From CBDHHC01 sp965263345 (GTDB lineage Bacteria > Pseudomonadota > Alphaproteobacteria > Rhizobiales > CBDHHC01): a DNA stretch of 64,000 nucleotides. Each line of letters starts with the position of its first letter. Within the stretch, counting starts at the first letter, position 1. Where the stretch lies: contig CBDHHC010000004.1 in the NCBI GenBank assembly GCA_965263345.1, positions 1 to 64,000 on the forward strand. The letters run 5' to 3'. Shown here piece by piece: positions 18,043 through 25,996 of this stretch. The notes beneath the pieces were generated by a model. It was not told the origin of the DNA. It did not search any database and was given only the letters and a program-made list of their open reading frames with translations. A program made the translations under genes and the position numbers.

Positions 18043-18606
18043 ATGATTGGTTCTATTATAAAGCTCCATGATTCATTTTTTGAATTTTTACAAACAATAA
18101 CTAAAGACTGGTTTTTAGGATTAGCTGCAAGGCTTGTATTCTCCAGTGTTTTGTTCTGGTTCTTTATCAATTCTGCACAGACAAAAGTTGGCAGTGGATT
18201 TCCTGATTATCTTTTCCCAACCTTCAATGCTTATGCGCAAATGCTTCCAAGCATAGCAGAAGCAGCTGGATATGATGCTTCAAAAATTAGTTTTGTACCA
18301 TGGGGGATTATTGTCTATCTTGGCACTTATGCTGAGTTTATTCTGCCCGTTCTTATTTTACTCGGTTTGTTCACCCGTTTGGCGAGTCTTGGGATGATTG
18401 GCTTTATAGCGGTTATGACTTTTGTTGATATCTTTGAGCATAAGGCTGATGCAAAAACAATCGGAGTATTTTTCGATCGTATACAGGACTCTGTTATTTC
18501 TGATCAAAGGTTGTTGTGGCTTTTCCCTCTTTTTGTTCTTTTAATCATCGGCCCTGGTAGAATTTCTCTTGATTATATCCTTGGAGCCATTTCTGGCCGT
18601 AAATAA
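18043..18606 (+). CDS. DoxX-family membrane protein of the bufferin operon
   Basis: Four-helix DoxX-type integral membrane protein (helices near residues 22-42, 80-105, 109-130 and 155-175). DoxX proteins commonly close buf operons; their role may be in quinone- or redox-linked support of the pathway, but it is not established. The start at 18043 is preceded by AGGGAGACAGGC. An 85-nt gap after bufC leaves it probably in the same transcript. Confidence 0.85.
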   Translation: MIGSIIKLHDSFFEFLQTITKDWFLGLAARLVFSSVLFWFFINSAQTKVGSGFPDYLFPTFNAYAQMLPSIAEAAGYDASKISFVPWGIIVYLGTYAEFILPVLILLGLFTRLASLGMIGFIAVMTFVDIFEHKADAKTIGVFFDRIQDSVISDQRLLWLFPLFVLLIIGPGRISLDYILGAISGRK

Positions 18607-18744
18607 ATTTTCTTTTTCTTAACCATATAGAAAGGCTCTTGCGATCGGGCCTTTCCTTATATCCCAAAATGTGTATGCATAACCCTCAATGCTTTTAAGT
18701 CTCTTAAGTCCCTGTGGTTTTGTTGCGTATTATTGTTCTTTTCA

Positions 18745-19623
18745 ATGACAGATTTTCGAAAATATTTGCTGGTTTTAATCTTAGGAATCTTGCTGTTTTT
18801 GATTTATTATATTTTTTTTTCTCATCATGTGACCAATGTTACTCCTCAAGAAAATAAAACGTTAAATATTGAAGCTCTGATTAAATGCCTTGAGCGCTTA
18901 AAATGCTCCGAGACTGACTGCGTTATAGAAATTTCCCAATGTCAGAAAATTTTACAAGGCCAATATACGCCCCTTCCTAAGTATAAATATACAGACAGAG
19001 ACCTTCGAGACACAATTGAACAACAAATAAAAATAAATGCTGAGAGTCTTTCAGAGTTCTATAAATCCACTGAACAGTACTATAATAAATATTTCAAATG
19101 GAACCTTAATACGGATGCTTTTATACTGGGTTTTCAGTATGCCTTTAATAATATCTTCCTTTATATTCCGTTGATTGCACTTGGTATGAGTCTTGGTTTT
19201 CTTGGTATGTTACAAACATGCAAGATTTTTTTCTTGCTGTGTATTGCAACATTGCTTGCAGCCTTACTTGTGAATGATACCATAGTTGATAATTATCTTT
19301 TTTTTGGACCTTACTTGCTTTTATTCAGTGGCGTATCTGTGCTGTTGTATAATGAACAGAAAGCCCATGTTTTGCCCATAATAGCTGTTCTTATAGGAAT
19401 ATTTTATGGTTTTACGCTAGGAAGTGACAACCCCAGTGATGGTACATGGCTATTTCTATTTGGGGCCCTTACAACTGCAGCTTTTCTTGTCGGTATTTCC
19501 AGTCTCTTTTCATCACTGTTTGATGAAAAGCTAATGGATAATGTGATGAACTTGCTTGGAACAGGTCTTGTTATTATTTCTCTTGTGATGTTTGCCTTAG
19601 AAGTTCATCAATCTCCTACTTAG
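18745..19623 (+). CDS. Multi-pass membrane protein of unknown function
   Basis: Not recognised. One N-terminal membrane segment (about residues 8-25) leads into a roughly 100-residue extracytoplasmic domain with five cysteines (IKCLERLKCSETDCVIEISQC), then six or seven hydrophobic helices. The Cys-rich segment could form two disulfides. The start at 18733 would be TTG; I prefer the ATG at 18745. It follows the bufferin operon on the same strand by about 140 nt, so a link to that pathway is possible but unsupported. Confidence 0.65.
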   Translation: MTDFRKYLLVLILGILLFLIYYIFFSHHVTNVTPQENKTLNIEALIKCLERLKCSETDCVIEISQCQKILQGQYTPLPKYKYTDRDLRDTIEQQIKINAESLSEFYKSTEQYYNKYFKWNLNTDAFILGFQYAFNNIFLYIPLIALGMSLGFLGMLQTCKIFFLLCIATLLAALLVNDTIVDNYLFFGPYLLLFSGVSVLLYNEQKAHVLPIIAVLIGIFYGFTLGSDNPSDGTWLFLFGALTTAAFLVGISSLFSSLFDEKLMDNVMNLLGTGLVIISLVMFALEVHQSPT

Positions 19624-19626
19624 ATC

Positions 19627-19956
19627 TTAAAAATACTTTCTTAGTCCAAATAGATGTCCTGGAGATAGATCGTCATCGGTCTGATTTTCCCAGAAGTCCA
19701 GGTAGTTTTTCTGCACGGTGAATTCACATGTATATTCACAATCAGCCCAACCGTGTTTTGGGACTAATACCTGATCTCCAAATTTGCCATGTCGTACAGG
19801 GACAATAACATAGCTATTTAAATCAAACTGGCTAACTGCTTTGACGTATCTATAAGCATCTGGGTGCTTATATTTATGGTTTGGTTTTGCTTGTGCTGTG
19901 ATATTTGTTGATATCATTACAGCAAAAATAAATATTATTTTTGCAACTGTTTTCAT
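19627..19956 (-). CDS. Secreted small hypothetical protein (109 aa)
   Basis: Signal peptide at residues 1-23 (hydrophobic core, TAQAK cleavage region). The mature part has YVIVPVRHGKFGDQVLVPKHGW and one cysteine pair (WADCEYTCEF), probably a disulfide. The pattern resembles small periplasmic proteins of alphaproteobacteria that lack a known role. Convergent with the preceding membrane protein, separated by only 3 nt. Confidence 0.6.
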   Translation of the reverse strand: MKTVAKIIFIFAVMISTNITAQAKPNHKYKHPDAYRYVKAVSQFDLNSYVIVPVRHGKFGDQVLVPKHGWADCEYTCEFTVQKNYLDFWENQTDDDLSPGHLFGLRKYF

Positions 19957-20080
19957 GATTTAACTCTCTTTCCCAACCTGACCTTTTTAACTTATACTGA
20001 ATCAATTGTATTCGATAATAATTTGAAAAATGTAGCTAATATATGAAATAATAATTTCTTTTGTAATAATAGGTTAAATC

Positions 20081-20758
20081 ATGTCTTTGACACAACAGGT
20101 GTTTAATTATTGTGAACGTGCCAGTGACCCTAGTTTATGGGCAGAACCCTTGAATGCAATCACTAATATTGGGTTTATTGTTGCTTCTGTATATTCTTAT
20201 TTCATTTTAAGGCAACAACCTCTTAAAGAAATAATACATTATATTCTCATCGCCCTCGTTTTCATCATTGGAGTTGGGAGCACATTATTTCATACATTTG
20301 CAACTAGGTGGAGTTTATTGACTGATGTATTGCCTATTGTCGCGTTTATATATCTCTATTTTACTTTCACTTTATATCGTTTTATTGGTCTGAAAATCCT
20401 TGGCTGCCTGTTCGGATTGGGCGTTTTTATTGGTTTTTCCTATTATGTTGGGATGATTAAGTGTGAGGGTGGAGAATGCCTAAACGGCACAATTGCATAT
20501 GTTCCAGCTCTCGTAGCTTTATTTGTATTTGGTCTTATTTTGTCTTGGAAACAACATAAGGCAGCGTTTAGCTTTTTTCTTGCAGGATTTGTTTTTTTTG
20601 TCTCAGCAAGCCTAAGAACATATGATTTTGAATTGTGTCATAGTTTCAGCATTGCAAATCATTCTTTTGGATCTCACTTTTTATGGCATCTCTTAAATTC
20701 AGTGACTTTGTTTATTTTGCTTAGAGCTGCGATCCTTTTTGGACAGAAGAAGGTGTAA
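20081..20758 (+). CDS. Ceramidase-family (CREST/PF05875) membrane hydrolase
   Basis: Seven-helix membrane protein of the alkaline ceramidase family. Its active-site features are visible: the N-terminal YCERASDPSLWAEPLNAITN (Glu/Asn), GSTLFHTFATRWSLLTDVLP (Ser, His, Asp) and the late Zn ligands in HFLWHLLNSV. Members hydrolyse amide bonds of sphingolipid-like substrates; bacterial substrates are mostly unproven. 225 residues, typical. It lies alone ahead of tRNA-Leu and has a clear ATG. Confidence 0.88.
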   Translation: MSLTQQVFNYCERASDPSLWAEPLNAITNIGFIVASVYSYFILRQQPLKEIIHYILIALVFIIGVGSTLFHTFATRWSLLTDVLPIVAFIYLYFTFTLYRFIGLKILGCLFGLGVFIGFSYYVGMIKCEGGECLNGTIAYVPALVALFVFGLILSWKQHKAAFSFFLAGFVFFVSASLRTYDFELCHSFSIANHSFGSHFLWHLLNSVTLFILLRAAILFGQKKV

Positions 20759-20933
20759 AAGTAACAAATTTTTGGTTTTTAGCACTAAAAATGTAGAAAA
20801 TATGGAATTTTCTATTGCCTTCTGCTTCGCAAATGCGCATAAAACGTATTCTCTATATTCGTCTATAGAGTTCTTAAATTTTTCATAGCAGCTTGAAATC
20901 ATTTTATATTTAATGCATAGAGCTGTCATTTGT

Positions 20934-21022
20934 GCGGACGTGGTGGAATTGGTAGACACACAGGACTTAAAATCCTGAGGACTGCAAGGTCCGTGAGGGT
21001 TCGAGTCCCTCCGTCCGCACCA
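20934..21022 (+). tRNA. tRNA-Leu (UAA)
   Basis: Class II tRNA: acceptor GCGGACG/CGTCCGC, D-arm GTGGTGGAATTGGTAGAC, anticodon stem CAGGA/TCCTG with loop CTTAAAA giving anticodon TAA, a long variable arm, T-arm GGTTCGAGTCC, discriminator A and encoded CCA. Confidence 0.97.
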
Positions 21023-21356
21023 ATTTTCAAATCTTACACAAATTTGCTTTTCTTATTCTCCAATGTGGTCGCTTATTCGACTTCGTGTCCAATTGGGCAG
21101 GTTTGGTGCTCAGAGTTTGAACTTTCATTCTCAAGCAAGGCGAAATGTATCAGACAAGTCCGTCCGTATACCTTTGGTTGTATGGCGAACTTCAATGTGA
21201 TGATATAAAAAGTTTTAGTTTTCTTAGACAAAAATTAATTCTACATATTTTCTTGTCAGTTTTTAACTTTTTTTCTCATTGTAGGTTTCCGAATGCTGAA
21301 TTTATTAAATGAATATTTGATGAATACCACTTTCGGATTTTGTTCAGTATCAATCG
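21023..21356. other. Gene-free stretch after tRNA-Leu
   Basis: About 330 nt of slightly richer then AT-rich sequence with no ORF that looks coding. No integrase, att-like tRNA 3' duplicate or terminator with a strong U-tract was found. It probably includes the promoter of the 21414 gene at its right end. Confidence 0.4.
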
Positions 21357-21393
21357 ATTATTCAATAAGTCACTCTGGAATTATTCAATAAGT
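21357..21393 (+). repeat. Two 14-bp direct repeats upstream of a secreted-protein gene
   Basis: ATTATTCAATAAGT occurs exactly at 21357-21370 and 21380-21393, a 23-bp period (about two helical turns), ending 20 nt before the ATG at 21414. The phasing suggests tandem binding sites for a regulator; the second copy is so close to the gene that repression would be natural. Confidence 0.6.
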
Positions 21394-21413
21394 ACCATTC
21401 ATAAGGATTTAAT

Positions 21414-21956
21414 ATGCCACAAAAGCTCCTCATGTTCGTATCTGCAGCATTTTTTGGTTTTCTTGCAGCATCTGCCTCACAAGCTGACACTTTCAATGCG
21501 GTAACTTCATCTAAGACTGATCAAGCTTATTTGATCAATGTTCATGATCCTAGAGATGATGATCGCGATGACTATGAAGATGATTATAAGTCATACAAAA
21601 CCGAAAAACATAATCCTAAGATTGAAGATGACTTTTCTGAAGGCATTACCTTTAAGAAGAAGCATAAGTATAAAAAACATAAATATGGCTATGAAGATGA
21701 CTATGGGCATAACCCTTATTATTACAGCAAAAGCCCAAAACAAGTTCGTCATATCCTGCAAAAAAAAGGGTTTCATAGAATCTATTTCACTGATCGCAAG
21801 CTTCCATTATATAAGCTTAATGCTTGCAGAAGTGGGTTACGCTACCAAATTTATGTAAAATACAATGGTGCTATTAAACGTAGTCGCGAAGTAGGATACT
21901 GCTCGACAGGTAGTCGTTATAAAGATTACTGGCGTTCACCAAAATATTTCCGCTAA
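21414..21956 (+). CDS. Secreted basic protein with C-terminal RxGF-type domain
   Basis: Signal peptide (residues 1-25, ending ASASQA). A low-complexity region follows, first Asp-rich (DPRDDDRDDYEDDYK) then Lys/His/Tyr-rich (KKKHKYKKHKYGYEDD), then a conserved-looking C-terminal domain: VRHILQKKGFHRIYFTDRKLP, YKLNACRSGLRYQIYVKYNG and REVGYC, with two Cys likely to form a disulfide. Similar C-terminal domains occur in many alphaproteobacterial periplasmic proteins without known function. The Asp/His-rich stretch might bind cations (inference). Confidence 0.7.
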   Translation: MPQKLLMFVSAAFFGFLAASASQADTFNAVTSSKTDQAYLINVHDPRDDDRDDYEDDYKSYKTEKHNPKIEDDFSEGITFKKKHKYKKHKYGYEDDYGHNPYYYSKSPKQVRHILQKKGFHRIYFTDRKLPLYKLNACRSGLRYQIYVKYNGAIKRSREVGYCSTGSRYKDYWRSPKYFR

Positions 21957-22116
21957 ACTCTATCTCTCTTAAACTTAGGTTTTCACTCAGTAAAAGAGTT
22001 TGGATTATTCCAAGCTCTTTTTCTATCCACAGTTACCTACCCCACTTATCTTGTTTTTCTTTATTCTGGAGCGTAAGCTTCATTCATCTTGTTTATGAAT
22101 ATATTGATGTAATCAC

Positions 22117-22785
22117 GTGGATTATAGTTACCTTTCAGCATCTTACAGAAAACAACCCGCCCCCCATTATAAATTGGGTGGTATGTTGCTTATGAGCGCA
22201 AGATATGATGTTCCTCTTTACTGGTATATCTTATTTGCTCCATCTGATATTACTTATCCCGTATTTGATGACACTATAGAGCATCCGTTTTGGTATAAAG
22301 ATCAACCCCCGTACTTGATAACATCTAAAGAAATCGCTCTTAAACGCATCGAGACTCGTAAAAATGCACTATTTTTATTACTTGATGAAAAACAAAAAAA
22401 ATTATTTGAAGACTTTTATGAATTTATAAAAGCCGTTGACTACCCTTATATTCATCTGTTTGCCAATAACGTTGCACAAGATTATGAGTTGGGAGTCTTA
22501 AAGACTAAAATGAACGATTTCGTTCATAGTTTTGAATCCTTTGAAGATGACATATCTCTAGTCGATATTTATTTTTCCCCGATTGCTAATAAGCTTTGTT
22601 TTCGCCCTGATTTTTTTTCTAGTGCGAAACTCTCACCGTGGTATTTTTATAAAACGATCCAACATTATTACTGGGATTGGAAAGGACTACCAACTTATTT
22701 TCGAACAAGTTATCCCATTCATGCTTATGAAAACTCAACCGTAGAGCAAAATGAGACGCTTGTAGGGGTGAAGGAAATTTTATAA
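22117..22785 (+). CDS. Hypothetical protein (222 aa)
   Basis: Not recognised. Soluble, rich in Tyr, Phe and Trp (HPFWYKDQPPYL, SPWYFYKTIQHYYWDWKG), with one helical Lys/Glu stretch (LDEKQKKLFEDFYEFIK). The listed start is GTG at 22117; an ATG at 22183 (MLLMSAR) is possible. It lies upstream of lqsA on the same strand, separated by 390 nt of very AT-rich DNA, so it is probably independent. Confidence 0.6.
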   Translation: MDYSYLSASYRKQPAPHYKLGGMLLMSARYDVPLYWYILFAPSDITYPVFDDTIEHPFWYKDQPPYLITSKEIALKRIETRKNALFLLLDEKQKKLFEDFYEFIKAVDYPYIHLFANNVAQDYELGVLKTKMNDFVHSFESFEDDISLVDIYFSPIANKLCFRPDFFSSAKLSPWYFYKTIQHYYWDWKGLPTYFRTSYPIHAYENSTVEQNETLVGVKEIL

Positions 22786-23175
22786 AATCCGTTATTCTTC
22801 CTTATTCATGCCTTATTTCTCATCCTTCACCATATATTTTTTTAATCAAAAAAATGTGATTTATAAAAAAATAAGACAAAATAACGTATTTTTATTACTC
22901 ATAAATAGCAAAAAGTTTTTTTAAAATAAATTTAAGTATTTTTTTGACATTTGATAAGTATTTGATTTTCCTTCACAATAACAATGATTTTTTTTGCTCT
23001 TTTAATGCAAAATGCGAAAAATAATTTTAATCCATTTTAATTCAATTGTTTATACCGCTGCATTTAAACCTCTCTTTATTTAAAATGATTAAATCATTGT
23101 AATTTTTACTATAGAATAGAACAAATTTACCTTGTTTAATTTAGGGGCAATCTTTTAGGATAGGAGTGAACCTAA
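22786..23175 (+). promoter_or_regulatory. AT-rich upstream region of lqsA with repeats
   Basis: 390 nt without genes. AAGTATTT occurs twice in direct orientation at 22934-22941 and 22956-22963 (22-bp period), and a perfect 7-bp inverted repeat with a 1-nt centre, AATGATT-A-AATCATT, lies at 23084-23098, 78 nt before the lqsA ATG. AGGATAGGAG just before the ATG supplies the ribosome site. The long region and repeats suggest regulated transcription, perhaps feedback from the quorum circuit (inference). Confidence 0.5.
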
Positions 23176-24471
23176 ATGGCAAATGTAAAACAAAATTCAA
23201 ATATAAGACATATTTTCTCAAATACCCCTAAAGATCCAGATATTCTTCACAGCCGTGTGCAGAGGTATTACACGGATCGCTTAGAAAAAAAGTGGCAAAA
23301 CGCTCATCCTATGAAGGGACTTACACCAGGTCCAGATTCAGTGCTGTTAAGAACAAATGATTATCTTTGTCTCGCTGGTGACCAACGTGTGATTCAAGCA
23401 GAAATTAAAGCTTTAAGAGAATATGGGCATGGTGACTCTGCGTCAAGAATTTGGGGACTACACGAAAAAGATCATATGAGATCATTTGAACTCAGATTAG
23501 CAAGATTAATGCAGGCAGAAGACGCCATTTTATGTACATCTGGATATAATGCAAATGTTGGATTAATACAGTCTCTTGCTGTTGATCAGTTACCTGTATA
23601 TATTGATATGAAAGCACATATGTCTCTTTGGGAAGGTATTTCGAGTGCAAAAGCCAAAGCTATACCTGTCAGACATAATGATGCCAATCACTTAGAAAGA
23701 TTAGTCAAAAAATATGGACCTGGTTATATTGTTGTAGACTCATTATACAGCACGGATGGTGACTTATGTCCTCTTGAAGAGTTCGTTGAGGTTTCAGAAA
23801 AATATAATTCTGTGATGATTGTCGATGAAACCCATTCATTCGGAACACATGGTCCTAATGGAGCAGGCTTAGTTGCTGAGAAAAACCTGTCTGATCGTGT
23901 TCACTTTCGTACATTAGGTTTATCGAAAGCTGTTGCAAGTCGTGGTGGAGCTGTAATTTGTTCTAAACGAAATGCAGAGTTTTTCAGGTATGAGTCATTT
24001 CCAACAATTTTCAGTACAGCTGTTCTCCAGCATGAAGTTGCTGGCTATAATGCTGTGCTCGATATACTTGAGGCAGAAAACTGGAGAAGAACAACACTTC
24101 ATAAAAATCATAAATATCTCAGAACTGGATTAGACAACTTAGGATATAATGTTGAAAATTGTAAGTCTCAGATTATTTCTTTAGAAGCTGGTGAAATTTT
24201 AAATACTGTTGCTTTACGCAATGCACTTGAAGCCCGAGATGTTTTTGGATCAATATTTCTAGCACCAGCTGTACCAGACAAAAGGTGCCTTATCAGATTA
24301 ACCTTAAATTGTGGTTTGAGTACAGAGCAGCTCGATTATGTTATTGCAGTATGCGAAGATATAATGGAAGAAGTAAATATGAAAGACTGGTATTCAACAA
24401 AGAGACGAAAGCGACGCTATCCGGTTAATCGTACGCAAAATCTATCAAGTCTTAGTATTCATGCAGCATAA
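23176..24471 (+). CDS. lqsA: Alpha-hydroxyketone autoinducer synthase (CqsA/LqsA family)
   Basis: PLP enzyme of the alpha-oxoamine synthase fold predicted to condense an acyl-CoA with an amino-acid-derived substrate into a CAI-1/LAI-1-type signal. Recognisable blocks: LRTNDYLCLAG, CTSGYNANVGL, YIDMKAHMSLWEG, GPGYIVVDSLYSTDGDLCPL, IVDETHSFGTHGPNGAGL (Asp217, His220), the PLP-lysine region LGLSKAVASRGG (Lys251), and FPTIFSTAVL. The AHMSLWEG, THGPNGAGL and DVFGSIF blocks match CqsA/LqsA rather than 5-aminolevulinate synthase. At 431 residues it exceeds Vibrio CqsA (about 390), with a short N-terminal and a basic C-terminal extension (KRRKRRYPVNR). The cognate kinase gene lies convergently downstream. 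Confidence 0.9.
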   Translation: MANVKQNSNIRHIFSNTPKDPDILHSRVQRYYTDRLEKKWQNAHPMKGLTPGPDSVLLRTNDYLCLAGDQRVIQAEIKALREYGHGDSASRIWGLHEKDHMRSFELRLARLMQAEDAILCTSGYNANVGLIQSLAVDQLPVYIDMKAHMSLWEGISSAKAKAIPVRHNDANHLERLVKKYGPGYIVVDSLYSTDGDLCPLEEFVEVSEKYNSVMIVDETHSFGTHGPNGAGLVAEKNLSDRVHFRTLGLSKAVASRGGAVICSKRNAEFFRYESFPTIFSTAVLQHEVAGYNAVLDILEAENWRRTTLHKNHKYLRTGLDNLGYNVENCKSQIISLEAGEILNTVALRNALEARDVFGSIFLAPAVPDKRCLIRLTLNCGLSTEQLDYVIAVCEDIMEEVNMKDWYSTKRRKRRYPVNRTQNLSSLSIHAA

Positions 24472-24496
24472 ACAATTCGACGTATAGAACATAAAT

Positions 24497-24536
24497 GAGA
24501 AGCATTATATTTCATTTTTGAATTAAGATGCTTCTC
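24497..24536. terminator. Hairpin between convergent lqsA and lqsS
   Basis: Inverted repeat GAGAAGCAT/ATGCTTCTC with a 22-nt AT-rich loop sits between the two convergent stop codons. U-tracts are weak on both sides, so it is a possible bidirectional terminator rather than a certain one. Confidence 0.55.
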
Positions 24537-24561
24537 TTGATACAAGTGAACGTTTGTTACA

Positions 24562-25911
24562 TTAATTTAGAATTTGCATTTTTTCCCATTTTGAAGGCAG
24601 AGCAATAATAAACTTGGTCCCTTTTCCTAATTTAGATTCACAACTGATCTCTCCACCAAAACTCTCAATAACATATTTTGTAAATGAGAGCCCAATGCCG
24701 TTCCCTAGATTATTCTTCTCACCTGAGAAAAATGGAATAAATATATATTTTAGAAAATCAGGATCTATTCCTTCACCTGTATCTGAGAAAATCATATAAT
24801 TTTTTCGTAAGCCTTTTTCTAATCTAATTTTTATATTACCTTCACCTTTTGCATGAATTGCTCTTAGCGAATTTCTTAAAAGATTAAATATGACATGGGT
24901 AAATAATATTTCAGTTCCTAAACATTCAAAATCTTTATTATCTTCAAATGTTATGAGTTCTTTTTCTCCAGATCGAAAATGATATCTTTCTAAGGCTGTA
25001 TGAATGGTTTTTTTCATAGAAAATAAAGAAAATTCTTCTGTTGGAACATCAGAGTGTTTCACATTCATTAGCAGCATATCTATCATTAAATTTGCTGAAA
25101 TTGAATGTTCTTTTATTCTTTTCATACTGCCATCAATGCCTCTTAATTGGCTTTTGGAAATTTTTTTGGAATCCCATCCATTTTCCCGTGCCCAGATGTA
25201 ACTTTCAAGAAATATTGGGATATATTTTCCAATTTTTTCAGCCTCAAGTTTGACGCCTAATAACGGGGTTCTCATCTCGTGGGCGATATGACTTGCCAAA
25301 GAAGAGGCTGTTTTTAATTTTTCTTTTGTTATTACATCATTGCTGTAATTGAGTGACATAATACCTATAAATGTAAAAATTGTTATGGGCAATGTTACCC
25401 AGACTCCGTCAGGCAGACTGGCAGTATCTGTTTGGATCAAGAATATTATAACAGCTATCGATGCTCCAATTAATGTCGACAAAAACATATTAACCGCATC
25501 AAAGAGCAAAGCTACAAACAACAAGGCTGTCATTGAAGATAACTGCCAAACAATATTAGCATCATTCATAAGAAGCATGTATGTGAAGAAAAATGGAAGG
25601 CCGTAAGTCATAGCAATATACGAGTATACTGGATGGTACTTTTTCAAACTTTTGGGCCAATACGGTGCTACTACTAAAAGTGCTGATAAGATACAGCCTA
25701 GAACTCGCAAAGTGAGGTTTTCATAAGGTTGAGGTAAAACATATTTCCATATGATGTAATAAGCGGGAAATCCAATAGTACCAATGATACATACAAATCT
25801 TATCTTAAATTGTGCGTGAGCATGAAATTCGATATATGAATCACGTGCCTTAATAAAAAACTTATACAGATCTATCTTATTATAGATATTTTTGATAAAA
25901 GAAAAAGTCAT
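24562..25911 (-). CDS. lqsS: CqsS/LqsS-type membrane sensor histidine kinase
   Basis: Predicted receptor for the alpha-hydroxyketone signal. About six N-terminal membrane helices (residues 38-190) contain IGTIGFPAYYIIWKYVLPQ, PYENLTLRVLG and LPFFFTYMLLMNDANIVWQ, closely resembling Vibrio CqsS; W122 and S125 fall where CqsS has ligand-pocket W104 and S107. The HisKA motif is ASHIAHEMRTPLLG (phospho-acceptor H211). The ATPase domain shows FNLLRNSLRAI (N box), FSDTGEGIDPDFL (G1) and GNGIGLSFTKYVI. It ends after this domain, so unlike CqsS there is no fused receiver, as in Legionella LqsS. Divergent from lqsR with 85 nt between starts. Confidence 0.9.
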   Translation of the reverse strand: MTFSFIKNIYNKIDLYKFFIKARDSYIEFHAHAQFKIRFVCIIGTIGFPAYYIIWKYVLPQPYENLTLRVLGCILSALLVVAPYWPKSLKKYHPVYSYIAMTYGLPFFFTYMLLMNDANIVWQLSSMTALLFVALLFDAVNMFLSTLIGASIAVIIFLIQTDTASLPDGVWVTLPITIFTFIGIMSLNYSNDVITKEKLKTASSLASHIAHEMRTPLLGVKLEAEKIGKYIPIFLESYIWARENGWDSKKISKSQLRGIDGSMKRIKEHSISANLMIDMLLMNVKHSDVPTEEFSLFSMKKTIHTALERYHFRSGEKELITFEDNKDFECLGTEILFTHVIFNLLRNSLRAIHAKGEGNIKIRLEKGLRKNYMIFSDTGEGIDPDFLKYIFIPFFSGEKNNLGNGIGLSFTKYVIESFGGEISCESKLGKGTKFIIALPSKWEKMQILN

Positions 25912-25996
25912 AAAAACTACTACTTTTGTAAAGATTGCAGATACTTCAAGTGTTATCCTTAAGTCTTGTTTTATTAGGAATAAGTAAATATTAGCT
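25912..25996. promoter_or_regulatory. Divergent lqsS/lqsR promoter region
   Basis: 85 nt separate the two divergent start codons, so the promoters must overlap and coordinate control is likely. Short palindromic steps (ACTTCAAGT and CTTAAG near 25942-25965) are visible, but no known operator can be assigned. Neither gene has a strong Shine-Dalgarno. Confidence 0.4.

Noticed and set aside
20930..21208. 92-codon ORF across tRNA-Leu
   Set aside because: Its first third is the tRNA gene itself; the remainder has no coding character.
22948..22966. FNR box (TTGAT-N4-ATCAA) upstream of lqsA
   Set aside because: The right half reads ATTTGA, not ATCAA.
23176..24471. Reading this PLP enzyme as 5-aminolevulinate synthase (HemA) or KBL/BioF
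   Set aside because: The alpha-oxoamine synthase fold is shared, but the AHMSLWEG, STDGDLCPL and THGPNGAGL blocks and the neighbouring CqsS-like kinase fit CqsA/LqsA.
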